The position numbers were made by a program, and so were the translations under genes. Shown piece by piece: positions 51,160 through 62,900 of a stretch of DNA of 64,000 nt; the first letter of the stretch is position 1; the number at the start of each line of letters is the position of its first letter. This DNA is from Strigamia acuminata. Lineage: Eukaryota > Arthropoda > Chilopoda > Geophilomorpha > Linotaeniidae. Below the pieces are notes generated by a model. The model made no database searches and was not told where the DNA came from. It worked only from the letters and a program-made list of their open reading frames with translations. The DNA is taken from the NCBI GenBank assembly GCA_949358305.1, contig OX442316.1:15934001-15998000 (forward strand). Reading direction: 5' to 3'.

Positions 51160-54100
51160 ATTGGCAACATCACCTCGTTTTGCTGAGAAGAAAACAAATT
51201 CAAGTTTAACTAGTGCGTGCAAAGTTGTGAGTATCTCTGGGAGTGATCACCAGGGCTGGACTGGGAACAAATTTAGTACCTTGAAATCTGGATAGTTCGG
51301 GCCCACGGGGTTTAAAAAACAATTTCACAACGTCACGGGCCACTGGGAAATTCCCGGTATCCCACCGGCCAGTCCAGCAGTGTGCCAATCAGAATAAGTG
51401 GATTCTCCGGGCAAATAGAATTCAGGCCAGGCATAGGTGGGTCCTAATTTAAATCGTTATTTTCAGGTAAAAAATGCGAGTTGCATGGAAATCGTTTATT
51501 TCGTATTGGGATGCATTCTGGCCATTGTCAACGGCATCTGTGGTTGGCCAATTTTACTTTATTTCAGTGCAGATTTTGTCCAAGACGTATCGAATATTTT
51601 AGGTCATGTGAAGGAACATTCACACATTGGTGCTGCAAATGGAAGCCAGGAAATTGTTTTACACACTTCCAAGTATACAAATGCAATTTTGATTTTTTTT
51701 AAAAAATCTTTTTTCAATTTATTCTTAATTTCTTTGTTTGGTTAGTTTTTCGACCGAAATGAAATTAGAATGGAGAAATACTATTATCAATTTCACTATT
51801 CCAGTTTTTATTGCTGGAATAGTTGGTTTGTTGACTGGCTACTTGTTTTGTCTGATCCTTAACTCCACTGCAGAAAGTATTGTTTTTCGTTTGAAAAAAT
51901 TGTATTTCAAGAAACTTCTTGAGCAAAACATGAGTTGGTTTGACACAAAAACGCAGGGGGAACTCATATCATCCATTTCAAGGTATTAGCACTTTACAAG
52001 TTGAATAATTAGAGTGAGAATTGTTAATTGTGTTCATTTTTCAATTGTAGGAGTTCAGGTTTGGTGCAGGCAGCACTGGGAGACAAGTTGGGTGTGTTTC
52101 TTTCATCCATATCAAATGTGTCAGTAGGATTTGTCATTTGTTTGTGCAGTGGTTGGAAATTGACATTAGTCATGTCTTTTATTTACCCCATGTTAATTTT
52201 CATTTCAAAATTGTGTAACAAAGTATAAGTACATTCATAAATTAATAATCGTAGACTTGTTTATTATAAATGATTTTTTTTAACAGTGCCAAGAAAAAAG
52301 TCTGAAAACTGTTGAAATATTAAATGGTGATTTAACAGAACTTGTGCAAGAAGTTGTTGGTTCAGTGAAAACTGTTTTCGCATTTGGTGGCGAACAAGTG
52401 GAAGTAAACAGGTTAGTCCTCAAATTCATGATTATTCGGTGTTACTTTAAACAGCAAAAAAACATTTTTGGGTTTTACGAGTAAATGGCAATTTAAATTT
52501 TTTCGTTTTCAACCAATAAACCACTTCTTGCGTCACAATTTAATTGCAGACTTACAAATCGCCTGCATGTCTCACGCAAAATGAACATTCAACAAGGACT
52601 TGTAAGTGGAATTAATATTTGTTTAGTTTTTCCGCCCACGCAGTTATTTATTATACTGGGGATATGGTATGGCATCAATCTGATGATGTACGTCGACAAT
52701 GCCCACTTGTATGATGTCAGACATGTTTTTTTGGTAAGTTCTTTTGTTTTTCCTTCATGCACAATCTCTTAGTTTCTTATTTGCTGATTTTAGATCGTTT
52801 TTATGTATCTCTTTTCCTCGCTTTTTGTAAGACAAGCTATATCGTTACACAATGTTCTCACCCTTGGATTCAGTGCTGCACGTGACATGATTAATGTCAT
52901 TGAAAAAGTTAGAAGCAAAAACTTGCTTTTGTTTGCATGTGATCTGCAATGTTTGTTTCTGCTTTTAGGAACATGATATGGACAGCAGTAACTGTGAAGG
53001 CAAAATTTTACAGAAATTAAATGGTAATATTGAATTGAATAAAGTGTTATTCTACTACCAATCAACCGATGAAAATGTACCGGTAATTAGGAAACAATGA
53101 TTTAGGTCCGGCTCAAGATAGGATCAAGCGTGCGTTGCGCCAAATTAATTCACCAACTAGCATTGAAAGCGAAAAAACGATCGCACCGGGCGCTGATCGC
53201 TTGAGCCGACCCTGCAATGATTTTAAAATGTAAATTTCTAATTTGTTGTCGTTTTCTGTGTAGACAGTTGTGGCGCGAGGTCTAAGCTTAAACATTAAAG
53301 GTGGCGAAACGGTTGCATTGGTTGGACCCAGCGGAGGAGGAAAATCCACCATTTTACAATTGATTCTTCGGTTTTACGACCCGCAAGAGGGTGAGGTAAG
53401 TTTATAATGACACCCTAAAGCTCCTAGTAATCGCCTGGGTGGTTAATCTTATTTGAATTTAGGCCCAAAACTCGAATTTTTGTGCAATAAAAAACAATAG
53501 GTATACTCTTGGTTGTGACTGGTGTTTTGGCCTATTTTTATGTATCACTATAATCTGGCCAACTTTAACTTGGGCCTATTTCCCACGAATCCAACAGTGT
53601 AATCAAATTTTATGCCAGACATGCAACAATGCACTTTTCATTTGCTAAATCGTTAGCTGGTCGAGATAGAGCAAAATTTCCAATTACAAAGTTGTAGAGC
53701 ACCATCAAATTAGTACTCCATACTGTCCAACTTATCTTAATCACCGAAAGTTAACTGTTTTTTTTTTTAAAGAAAACAAATCAGCAAATTGAAAATTTTT
53801 ATTTTTAGAAAATAAAATAATTTAGGCATTAAAAAAGTACAGTGGTTTTTCTTGTTTACTTGCATGATAATGCAAATTTGAATACATTTATTGAAGAAAT
53901 TCAGTACTTTTGCAATAGAAATTTAATTTTTGCCACAATGGCTGGCTTTATTTCAGCGGATTTGTTTTCATTTTAGAATGAAAAAATTTAATTTAAGATG
54001 ACTAAGTACTAATTTGATGGTGCTCTACAACTTTGTAATTGGAAATTTTGCTCTATCTCGACCAGCTAACGAGTTAGAAAATGAAAAGTGCATTGTTGCA

Positions 54101-55267
54101 TGTTTGGCATAAAATTTGAATACACTATTGGATTCGTCATCCGTACTTTGCTATAGGCTAGTCTGCTTGGTTTTTTGAAAAAGCATATACTTATTCTGGA
54201 AATTGACTGTAATGCAGAGATGAACATTGGCGTAAAAGCTCTACCCGTTACCCGCCCGTTACCCGTCCCCCATTAAATTTAACGTCTTAAACGAAACACC
54301 CTGTAGATTAAGTGCATTGATTTTAACTGATTCGTTCATTGTAGATTCTTATTGATGGAGTTCCACTGAGAGAATTAAACATCGGTTGGTTCCGAAGCAA
54401 TGTTGGCGTGGTCAATCAAGAACCGCATTTGTTCAATACAACCATCAGGGAAAACATCAAATATGGCAAAGAAGACGCTTCTGATGAAGAAATCATTGCG
54501 GCTGCTAAAGCGGTCAATGCCCACGACTTTATCCTTAAATTACCTCAAGTAATTCTTCTTTTTTGGTTTATAATTAGGCTTAATTTTATTGTCGATTTTT
54601 TTGCTTAGCAATATGATACGGTGGTAGGTGAACAGGGCTCTCTCTTAAGTGGCGGTCAAAGGCAGCGAATCGCAATAGCTAGAGCATTAATCAGAAATCC
54701 GGCCATTCTCCTTCTGGACGAAGCCACTTCTGCTCTAGACAGCGAAAGCGAAAGAAAAATTCAAGATTCTTTAACTGAAGCCAGTTGTGGAGGAACCGTG
54801 ATCATAATTGCGCATCGGCTGAGCACGGTTCGGACTGTGGATCGAATAGTTGGAATCAAAGATGGCCAAGTGGTCGAACAGGGGACGCATCAAGAATTAG
54901 TCGACAAAAAGGGACTGTATTATCAACTGTTGCAAGCTCACGAAGATAAAGGTAAGCAAACCGTTTGTGTGTTCCATTGCTGCCCAGAAGTTATAAGTTG
55001 GTTGATGTTTGTATAGGTGAAGAAGATGATGGAAATGCAGATGGTGAAAGATCATGTTCAAATACACTGAAACACGATCGCTCCACGCATGATTATCTGC
55101 AGGCTGGAAGGACTAAAGATTCTTCCAGTTTGGTACGAGCGAAACACACTCCGACCAGTGAATCCACTAATTCTCATTGGTCAGTTGGCAAATTACTGCT
55201 GGCTTCCTCACGTGTCAGAAAAAAGTTCCGATAATTTGTTTGCTTTACAGGTGTCGCGTCCTACTTG
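51160..55267 (+). CDS. Second ABCB transporter, 5' half (TMD1-NBD1-linker), continuing beyond an LTR element
   Basis: Tandem duplicate of the ABCB gene at 41-48 kb with the same exon phases. Exons: 51160-51226, 51467-51672, 51746-51982, 52051-52222, 52287-52411, 52550-52733, 52794-52907, 52969-53082, 53264-53395, 54345-54548, 54609-54951, 55017-55211, 55251-55267. TMD1 includes [20 protein letters not shown] and [17 protein letters not shown]1 is complete: [39 protein letters not shown]. The linker exon is longer and charged. The last exon (VASYL) corresponds to the start of TMD2, and a GTATAG donor follows at 55268. TMD2 and NBD2 are not in the window: 80 bp later an LTR retrotransposon begins. 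Either the element sits in an intron and the gene resumes beyond 64 kb, or the gene is truncated. Confidence 0.85.
51251..51382. mobile_element. Short MITE, 'GCTGGACTGG' family, in ABCB-2 intron
   Basis: Termini CAGGGCTGGACTGG and CCAGTCCAGCAGTG are inverted repeats, 132 bp apart, non-coding. The interior matches the copy at 7.84 kb in inverted orientation (AAATTTAGTACC, CACGGGCCACTGGGAAATTC). No clear target duplication. It lies in the first recognised intron. Confidence 0.7.
53585..54137. mobile_element. Foldback element with ~140-bp terminal inverted repeats in ABCB-2 intron
   Basis: The left arm starting ACGAATCCAACAGTGTA and the right arm ending TACACTATTGGATTCGT are inverted copies over about 140 bp, including GCTCTATCTCGACCAGCTAA and CACCATCAAATTAGTACT in opposite sense. 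The interior of about 270 bp is A/T-rich without an ORF. A partial TACCCG-family copy follows at about 54216-54280. Confidence 0.85.
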
Positions 55268-55346
55268 GTATAGGTTTAAATAGCGCTAACGTGTAATACT
55301 TTACCTGTGATCAATTATGTAAATACCCAAATGAATACCAAATGTA

Positions 55347-56071
55347 TGTAAATAAACAGGTAATTTATTCACCAGGCTTTATGCCTTTAAAATACACTCA
55401 GTAATAATTCTAGAGTCGACGTGGTCAGCGTCGAACAAAGGATTTCTCAAGATGGCGTCGTCGATTCCGCGTGGTCGGCGGAACAAAGGCGGCGTCTCGA
55501 GTTGTCGTTAATTCGTCACGGATTCGTCTTCACGGACGCGGTGGAATGCTCTTTCGAGTCTTCTATCCGTGCCTGTTGTCTAGGGTTTGTTTAGCGTCGC
55601 AGAGGCCTCGTCTAGGAACTTTGGGGTTCCCTACAAAGCACTCGGACACTTACTTCGGCGAATAATCGTCTGGGCGATTATTCTGGGTGATTTCACAAGG
55701 GCTATTCTCGTGCTTTCGCAGGAATAGCTCGCAAGTGACTTCGTGAGAGTTACAGTTTGCACTTTACTCAGCGATCCTCGATCAATCCTAACTTGTAGTT
55801 GAAGTTGGCCTGACGGTGAGGTAGTTGCTGTGTTCTTGGTGTCGTTTGTGTAAGTTCTGACTTTAGGCGGGAAACACAGCCTTTTATGCAGTGGGGTGAA
55901 GGGCCGGCGATCAACCAATGGGGGCTGACCACCAGCCGCTTCCTCCCCCTCGGGGCACACACCTGCCATGGGGAGGTGGAGCCAACTCGGGGGGGAACGA
56001 CTCTTTAATCATAGTGACTCATAGGACAAGTATCCGCCCTGGGGGGACACTTATCCAACTGGGTCACCACA
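55347..56071 (-). repeat. 3' LTR of the Gypsy-type element (approximate ends)
   Basis: In minus orientation the segment opens TGTGGTGACCCAGTTGG and, if it ends at 55347, closes CCTGTTTATTTACA, the TG...CA form of LTRs. A GAATAAA polyadenylation motif lies near its end (about 55366). The upper edge is well supported by the adjacent purine tract; the lower edge is inferred and no second LTR is available for comparison. Confidence 0.65.
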
Positions 56072-56086
56072 CGTCCCTCCTCCAGC
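56072..56086 (-). promoter_or_regulatory. Polypurine tract of the LTR element
   Basis: On the minus strand GCTGGAGGAGGGACG directly precedes the LTR start TGTGGTG, the position where plus-strand DNA synthesis is primed in LTR elements. Confidence 0.65.
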
Positions 56087-56118
56087 TTCGATCTCGGATC
56101 GGAGCGATCTCAATTTTC

Positions 56119-59100
56119 TCATCGCTCTCCTCTGCGAAGAGCCGGCAGCACTCCTCTGCATGGGCGGAGGATCACGGGTGGCACTGCCGGTGGCGGCGGT
56201 GGTAAATCTGGGGGCAGAGAGGTTGTTAGATCCGCAGGATTCTGCCGCTCATTGATGAAATATTGTGGGTGACCACCGACGGGTTCGCCGATCAGTCCCG
56301 TACGCTCATGGATCCAAATCCGGGTAGAGGCCGGGAATCGGTCTGGAACGAGCCGGATCCTTCGTGACTCGGCGCTCGACCCGGGTTTCCTGTGGGCCCG
56401 TAGGATACGGCGATGGAAGACGACGTCCATGGTGGATCGGGCTTCTCTGTTTAGCCATTTGAGGATCGATTCGCCGTGATCATCGGAGTCAACGATGCGT
56501 TGTCGCGTGAACTCCGACATCTGAAGGAAGGGGTATTCCACTCCCAGCCTCAAATAAAGCTGCGCTGCTGGGGGCGGCGGAGGCGATGGTGGGAGCGGAA
56601 TCTCCATTGGGCTCTCCAACGGTGGCGTAGCCGGCTCTGCAGAGAGAGCGGCCAGCCCTGCCGCTGGTGGTGAAGGAGAGGGCAGCGGAGGAGTTCGGGG
56701 TCCTCGCTTGGAACGCTTCGGAATCAATATGGGTCGATTCGCGTGTCGCTTCTCCTTCGGGAATACCGGCTTTGGGGTCGGTATGTATGGTTGGACCGCC
56801 GCCTCTGGGGGGGCGGTCTCGATGGCCTGTGGAAGGCTCGCCGCCGTTCCCGGTATCTCCGGAACCTCCCGAATCGTTCGTAACAAGGAAGGATGGACAC
56901 CGGGGTTCCGGTAGCGGAATGCCAACGAACGCATCTTTGAAAACTGTAGGCCTGGGTTTTCCGTATTTCTGGCCAGGTCGAAGCGCAGCGAGGCGGGCTC
57001 AGGAGTCCATCCGGCCCATACCTGGTACAACGCCCGAGGAAGGTGAACTCCCTCACGGTCGACGATTGTCCAGGCCGCCATAGCTTGCCGACTGTCCAAG
57101 AAGACGCCCAGGGATAGCAGCTGGGCCAGTACGTTCGTCACAGCCAAATTCAAACTGCTCCGATGGCAGGGGTGAGCGCGGTCCGGATTGTCACTGAATT
57201 GTTGTGACAGCGTCCGCATCTGTTCGATCGCCCAATTGATGTGGTGAGTTTGGGCGGCGTCGGCCTGTCGTATGGCCAACTCGGCAATCGCGGGGTTCTC
57301 GTATTCGGCCAGATATTCTTGTAGCTCGCCGAGTGGGGGATAGGCCGCTTCACGCCGGCATCGAGCGTCCATCTCTCGCTGGGCGTACCATTCGGCGTTG
57401 CGATAAGGTCGACACACTCGTGGCGTTGGGGGTGACGGTGGACGGCCCAGCCCGGGTAGATTATCGTATCTGACCCGCTTCGGAGCTGGATCCCCCACCG
57501 GAATCATCCGGGGAGGGGTCCACGCGGTCACGGCTGGGTTTGTACCCTCGAGGAGTGGCGGCCATCGCGATTGCACTTGTGGGGGCACAAGCGCGGTGGG
57601 CACAGCCGGTGTTGAGCCCGACGGCCGGTTGGCCGCGTATCCTCGGAAGGCGTTCTTCAATGCTACGGCCAGATCCTGTTTTGTAACCGGCCCATCTTTG
57701 TCCGACTCATCTGGGGACATTTGCTCTTCCGTCAACTCTCCCAAATCAATCTCTGCTTGGCGCCTGGACGGTCCAGCCGTGGGTCCGAGACTCTGGGGTT
57801 CGGACCGTTTCGCGGCGGCCATCTCTCGCTCCTTCTCTAATCCCTTAGCTATCAGGGATTGTGCTCGCAACTTCTGACGTACTTTGCGCTTTCGATTCCT
57901 CCGGGTGCTGGCTGCGACGGATCTTCGTTGGGCCGTCCTCTGGGGGACGTCCGTCGGAGAATTCGGTCTCTGGTGTGATGAGACGGTTCGTCGCGACGAG
58001 GATTGATCTGACGACTGTGTGGTAATCGCCATAAACAACGAGGATCTTTTCTTTCCTCGATCTTGGTGTGTCTCGGTCCTCGCAGCCCAGTGGGCGGAAG
58101 ATTCGACCGTTCGCTCAGCCCGCGCGTCGTCTGGCGAGGCAGGCTCGAGCGTTACTACTCGGCGACACTCCGAGCGCACGACAACTCGAGTTCGGGAACT
58201 GGAGCTGCTCGAGCGGCTGCGGTAGTCGCGACTCGTTGACGGGCCGGCCTCTGTTGGGGAGACGGCCTGTCTTCTTCGTGCGGGTCCGCGTGGGGCGGAC
58301 TCCGCCGGACGCTTCGATCTTCTGTGATGGCGGCGACTTCCCAGGATACCAGCGTGGTATAACTGCCACATCTCAGACTGCGTGGCCGTAAAATTCGCCG
58401 GTGGTATCCATCTGGGTGTCAACTGATCTTCTTCGATGTCGCGAAGCCATCTACGGATTTCTTCGGGGGAGAAACCGTTTCTCTCGAGAACTCGGGTTAC
58501 TCCTTGAGTCTCGGTGCGCTTTAAGCGTTTGATCTCGTCGTCCACTATTCTCTGGCGGGCTGCCAAGGTCGGGGCCTCGCTCCACCTATGGGAGGTGTGC
58601 AGCTCGGCCACCGTGCCTGGGTAAGCCTCTTCCAGGTACCCGGAGTAAACGGGGCTCGGCGGATCCGCATCGGGTGGGATCCGCGGCCCCACTCGCTCCC
58701 TCATCTCCTTTGTCATGCACTCGACCAGCGTTTTTGATCGCTCGAATTTTTCCTCGAGGGTCCTGGAATACATCAATCGGATTTTCCAGGCGCTGGTCTC
58801 TGCAGGATAGGCCTGCCGCAGGTAAATCGGCAGGGCTCCGCGAAAGATGTTGTTGGCGGTTGACACCGTCGAAGGCAGGGCGTCCCACGATTCTAGCGGG
58901 TCGACCTGAATAATTTTAGATCACAAGATTAATATAATAAATCCCAGTTTAACGATGGGGATCAGAAATATGCTCAAGATCGACGGTGGCAGCAACTCCT
59001 TTCTTTTGTTGCGGCCGTCGGTCTTATTTTCTTGTTTCGCAGTTCTGCGATGATCTCCGCCGTCGTAGCGCTGATCCAACACTACTTTTGAACTCAGGTG

Positions 59101-59584
59101 ATCCGCTTTTTTGGAAGGGGTCGCAGGCAAAACCGATCGTTAAATTTTAATTTCTTACGTTAAACTTTTTTATTTTAACTCTAATCGTATTTTAATTTAT
59201 TACGATGTTTAAATTTAAAAGAAAGAAAACCTTTAGTTTTGGTTTTGGTTTGCCACGACGCCATTCCGCGAACACTTCCTTTGTTCTAGTTTTTTGGCGG
59301 CCTTGACTCCGAGGTGAATCTGGGTCCACTCTCGGGTTTTTAGCCAGCCTTAAATCAACAATAAAACAGAAAGAAATATATCAGTCACAAGTCACGCTCC
59401 AATCTGGGTTGGATGCAACAGATTCAAAGAATTATGTGATTTCTCTGGGGAAATCACACTAATTTACCTGCAGCGGCGGTTGTTCGTCCCAATTCTCATC
59501 TTCTTCTGCATTTACGATTAGGCCGTCGCTCTCGTCTCTCGACGATGCGCTCGGCTCTAATCGTGGGTTGCGTCGATCGGCCAT
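56119..59584 (-). CDS. Spliced additional ORF downstream of pol in the LTR element, function unknown
   Basis: Not recognised. The large exon runs from 58905 to 56119 and remains open upstream of 58866 to an acceptor ATTATTCAG ending at 58906. A candidate first exon, 59584-59468, has an ATG (MADRRNPRLEPS...), 39 codons and a CTGCAG|GTAAAT donor; both sites are phase 0, so the join is open over about 970 codons. Visible parts: an N-terminal region with EEKFERSKTLVECMTKEM, an Arg/Ser-rich stretch (YRSRSSSSSSRTRVVVRS), a basic RRNRKRKVRQK segment, a helical-looking middle (NLAVTNVLAQLLSLGVFLD), a Pro-rich spacer (PPLPSPSPPAAG, PPSPPPPPA) and an Arg-rich end. I see no signal peptide, TM segment or furin-like cleavage site expected of an envelope protein, and no CCHC knuckle expected of Gag. 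It occupies the place where some Gypsy elements carry env. A nuclear or RNA-binding role is only a guess. Confidence 0.65.
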
Positions 59585-59961
59585 TTCAATTTAGGAAAAT
59601 GAAGTTTTTTGAGAGGTCTTTGTTTTCTCTTTGGGGAGAAGCAAAAAACACGTCTCGTCGTGTTAAAAACAGTCGGAAACTGGGCCTATCGACGCTGAGA
59701 ATTGTGGGTCTCGAACGCGTCTCGTATTTTGCGAGATCCGCCGTGCTGGCAATGACGCTACGGGGTCGACCGCGTGGTTTCATTGTCACGTGGTCGCCCG
59801 ATACGTCATAACTTCTCGTCTGTTAGTGGTGACTGCGACAATTCGTTGCGAAGTTTGGACTTAGCCAAATTTTCGCGTCTCAACATGTGCAGCAGCTCTC
59901 GTAAGTAAATCTTTTTATTTTACAAGGCCTCCGCTCCATGTTATCACATTTTCTTTTATTT

Positions 59962-62900
59962 TTAGTTCTTCCCCACGACTTTGCCGTCCCGAATGAACGG
60001 ATTATTGCTTCGTCGTGGTCGAAGGTTGATTTTCGACGTGCTCGTAGATCGTGACTCTACTTGCTCGTTCATCTCCGATGTGTTGGCATTTTTCTCATTA
60101 CTAATTTTTTTATTTTCCATTTCAGAAGTACTCTCTTCTGCTTCCTCCCTCTCCGAAATTGCTTGCTCCGGCTGTGCTGGAGCCTCGTCGGCCGGAGATT
60201 CGGCGTCGAAGAATTCATCCTCGTCCTCCGCTATATTTTCAGCTTCATTTGTTTTTTGGAACGTGTCGACCACGGTGCCCCCTTGGCCGCTGTGTGTCTG
60301 ACCTTCCAGCCAAATTTCCTGTGGAAATTCTGGCAGATATGGCCTTAAATCTCGGCCATGTATCGACTGAAAATTTTTGTTGTCCTCTAGGCGGCGTAGT
60401 TGGTATGCGTTGCCTCCGTGTTCGGCCACAATTACGTAGGGACCGTCCCTCTTGTCGGCTAAACCGGCGGCGATGCCCCTCGCTGCATTGGACAACGTGT
60501 GTGCCTCCTTCCACACTAGATCATTCACTTTAAAGTTCGCGAAAGCGAGATCGCCTTCTTTATCTGCGATTCTCTCTCTCATGTTGAAAATATGCGCCAT
60601 CATATGCTGGTACGTGTCGGATATAGTCTGTTCCAACCGGCACACGTACTCATGTGGGCTCGACGGGTCTAATACGTTAACAGCTTCGGCAACGCGTGGG
60701 TCCCATGGCATCCTTAATTCGCGGGCGAAGTTGAGGTACGCCGGTGAGAATTCGCGTGTTCGTGACACGGTTGAGCGAATGCTGAAAGCGATTTCTCGCA
60801 GGTATTCGTCCCATCGATTGTGAATGTCGGTGAATACTGTCAGCGCATATTTTATATCTTTATTTAATCTCTCGACTGGGTTTGTCTGAGGATTATATGT
60901 GGAGGTGTTCGATGCATCCATTTTAAATTTCCTACAGAAGTCTTTATATATTCTTGATCGGAATTGGGGGCCGTTATCCGAAATGAGTTTTCTGGGAAAC
61001 CCAAATCGCATTGCCACGTCGTAAAGGCACTCGACTATGTTTTCAGCCGAGGGCTTCGCGAGGGCGTACAGCTCCGGCCATCGGGTGGCCACGTCCATAA
61101 TTACGAGAATATACATGTTCTTGTTTCCCGTTGTGGGCTTGGGGCCCATCAAGTCTATGCTTAAGCAGTCAAACGGTGCGTAGGGTCCGAGAGACATGGC
61201 GTTTCTGGCCACTTTATCTCGCGGTCTGCACGCTTGGCACCGGGGGCAGTGTCGGATAAATTTCGTTATCTTTTGCCGCGCGCCCGGCCAGAAGAAAAGT
61301 TGTTTTACTCGATAAAGGGTCCTCGCCACGCCAGAATGGCTGGCGAGCGGGTGTCCGTGCATCAGCCACAACAGTCGGGTGTGCAGCGATGCCGGCACGA
61401 CCACTTTAACCGAGTTTCCCGCTCCGCTGAGGTCATCTTGAAACGTCGGGTGGTATTTTACCAGGAGTTCATCATCTATGAGGTAGCTTGTTGCTTCTTT
61501 GACGAACTGTTTCCGGCGGTGTGGGTTTGTCATCCCTTCCGGAAATTCGCCGTTCAGCAAATATTGCGTTATAATTTGACATTTTGTGTCTGCTGCCTGG
61601 TGTTCGACGAACTCACGTCTCGTGGGTGGAGCGTATTGTGTTTTTTCTTCAATTTTTGCTGTGAAGGCGCGTAGTAGTGTTTTGTGGGTTTCTCCGGGGG
61701 GCGGAGATTGAATTTCGGATGTTGAATTGTTTGTCCCAGCTGGCTGGTATGTTCGAGTCCAAAAACCACAAAACGTTCTATCTTCAGGCTCCATCACTGG
61801 TAGCTCGTTCGCCTTTCGCAAACGCCATATTCTCCGTGGAGTCGGGCAGTACAAGAGGTGGGTGTCGTCCTCGCCGTCGTCGTCTGGTCCTTGGGGGTCA
61901 GAGGCTGGGGCTCTCGAGAGGGCGTCGGCCACATGATTGTACTTCCCGGGGCGGTACGTAATTGTAATATCGCACGCCATTAACTCCAGTTGCCATCTTG
62001 CGAGTCGGCCGGAAGGTTCCTTGAGCTTCATCAACCAGCTTAGTGCCTGGTGATCTGTCTGAACCTCGAAGTTCGTGTACTCCAGATAGTCGCGAAATTT
62101 CCGAACTGCCCAAATTACGGCTAGGCATTCTAGTTCCGTTGCCGTATAATTTTTCTCCGCGCCCTGTATTTTCCTGCTTATAAACATACAGGGTACTTCT
62201 TGCGAGATTCCGTTGTACACGTGGGTCTGCAGAAGGGCTGCACCCAGTCCGATTTTACTCGCGTCGGTGTGCAACACGAACGGTCGGTTTAGGTCCGGCA
62301 ATGGCATCTTTTCGACGTCAGCCAGCATTTGCTTGATAGTGCTAAATGCGGCCTCGCACTGGACCGTCCACTCAAACTCTTTATCCGTTCGTAAGAGATC
62401 CGTTATAGGCGCGGCCACCTCAGCCAGACCAGAGAGTAGTCGGCCGAAGAAATTGACCATGCCCATGAATCTTTGGACACCTTTTATATCTTCGGGGGCG
62501 GGGAATCCGTTTATTGCTTTGACTTTTTCGGGGTCAATCGCGATTCCCTCGACTCCTATTCGATATCCTAGGAAGGCAAGCTCTTTCCTGCAAAACTTGC
62601 TCTTCCCTGGATGGATGTGGAGTCCTGCCTTGGCTAGGCGAGAGACCACTCTATCGATGTGGTCTATATGTTCTTCGAATGTGTCCGACGTTATTATGAT
62701 GTCGTCGAGATACGCCCACACGAAGTCGTGCAGCATATCTCCCAACACGCTTTCGATCAGTTTCTGGAACGTGCTCGGGGCGTTTACAAGCCCGAACGGC
62801 ATCACGTTGAACATTAGTCTTCCTATCGGGGAGTAGAAAGCCGTTTTCAGTTTGTCTTCGGGTTTTAGCTCCACTTGCCAATACCCCTTTGACAGGTCCA

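Noticed and set aside
56476-58391. Plus-strand ORFs of 65-138 codons opposite the LTR-element ORF
   Set aside because: They are shadows of the GC-rich minus-strand ORF, with no independent pattern.
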